Positions 15,376 to 15,397 of a DNA stretch of 15,397 bases are shown here, piece by piece. The notes under the pieces were generated by a model that did no database searches, was not told where the DNA came from, and saw only the letters and a program-made list of their open reading frames with translations. The DNA is taken from positions 1 through 15,397 of the forward strand of contig DENL01000050.1 of NCBI GenBank assembly GCA_002359655.1, in the 5' to 3' direction. The stretch's first letter is position 1; every line of letters begins with the position of its first letter. The DNA is from Rickettsiales bacterium UBA2645. Its GTDB lineage: Bacteria > Pseudomonadota > Alphaproteobacteria > Rickettsiales > UBA1997. The translations under genes were made by a program, and so were the position numbers.

Positions 15376-15397
15376 TCCCGACTTAGGCCAATCCCAA

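Overview
The window is AT-rich (by eye about one third G+C) and gene-dense, with tight or overlapping gene junctions. It holds 11 confident protein genes, one orphan gene fragment that is an intact reading frame, and no rRNA, tRNA, CRISPR array, phage gene or insertion sequence that I can see. Gene content and order point to an alphaproteobacterium, plausibly a Rickettsiales-like lineage that kept some amino-acid and purine synthesis. The evidence is a ppiD-like gene directly before trpE, purM next to a DUF2066 gene and an AI-2E/PerM-type gene, a short MerR-type regulator, a long-type IleS C-terminus, and an Asn at one active-site position of RNase III. The lineage call is inference.

Layout. 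Positions 1-252 are non-coding and hold three inverted repeats. Two of them have T-tracts on the + strand and look like terminators for a gene entering from the left. From 8567 down to 253 five genes run on the minus strand: ppiD-like chaperone, trpE, a CzcC-type outer-membrane channel, a CzcA-type metal pump and a secreted PEBP/YbhB-like protein. ppiD and trpE overlap by 1 nt, czcC and czcA by 14 nt, and czcA and the PEBP gene are 17 nt apart. lysC (8767-10008) is on the plus strand, divergent from ppiD. It converges on a minus-strand pair, purM followed 2 nt later by a reading frame that matches only the C-terminal quarter of isoleucyl-tRNA synthetase. Divergent from purM is a plus-strand run: DUF2066 secreted protein, AI-2E/PerM-family membrane protein, MerR-type regulator and RNase III, the last three separated by only 2 nt each.

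Functions. The conserved core covers tryptophan (trpE), the aspartate family of amino acids (lysC), purines (purM), envelope protein folding (ppiD) and RNA processing (rnc). The accessory part is a heavy-metal efflux pair without its periplasmic adaptor gene. The best leads are the stand-alone IleS C-terminal module fused transcriptionally to purM, the adaptor-less RND pair, a perfect 30-bp palindrome with T-tail beside a GGGGACGG motif, a possible internal translation start in lysC, and the general lack of Shine-Dalgarno sequences. I do not see convincing evidence for an entirely new multi-gene system.
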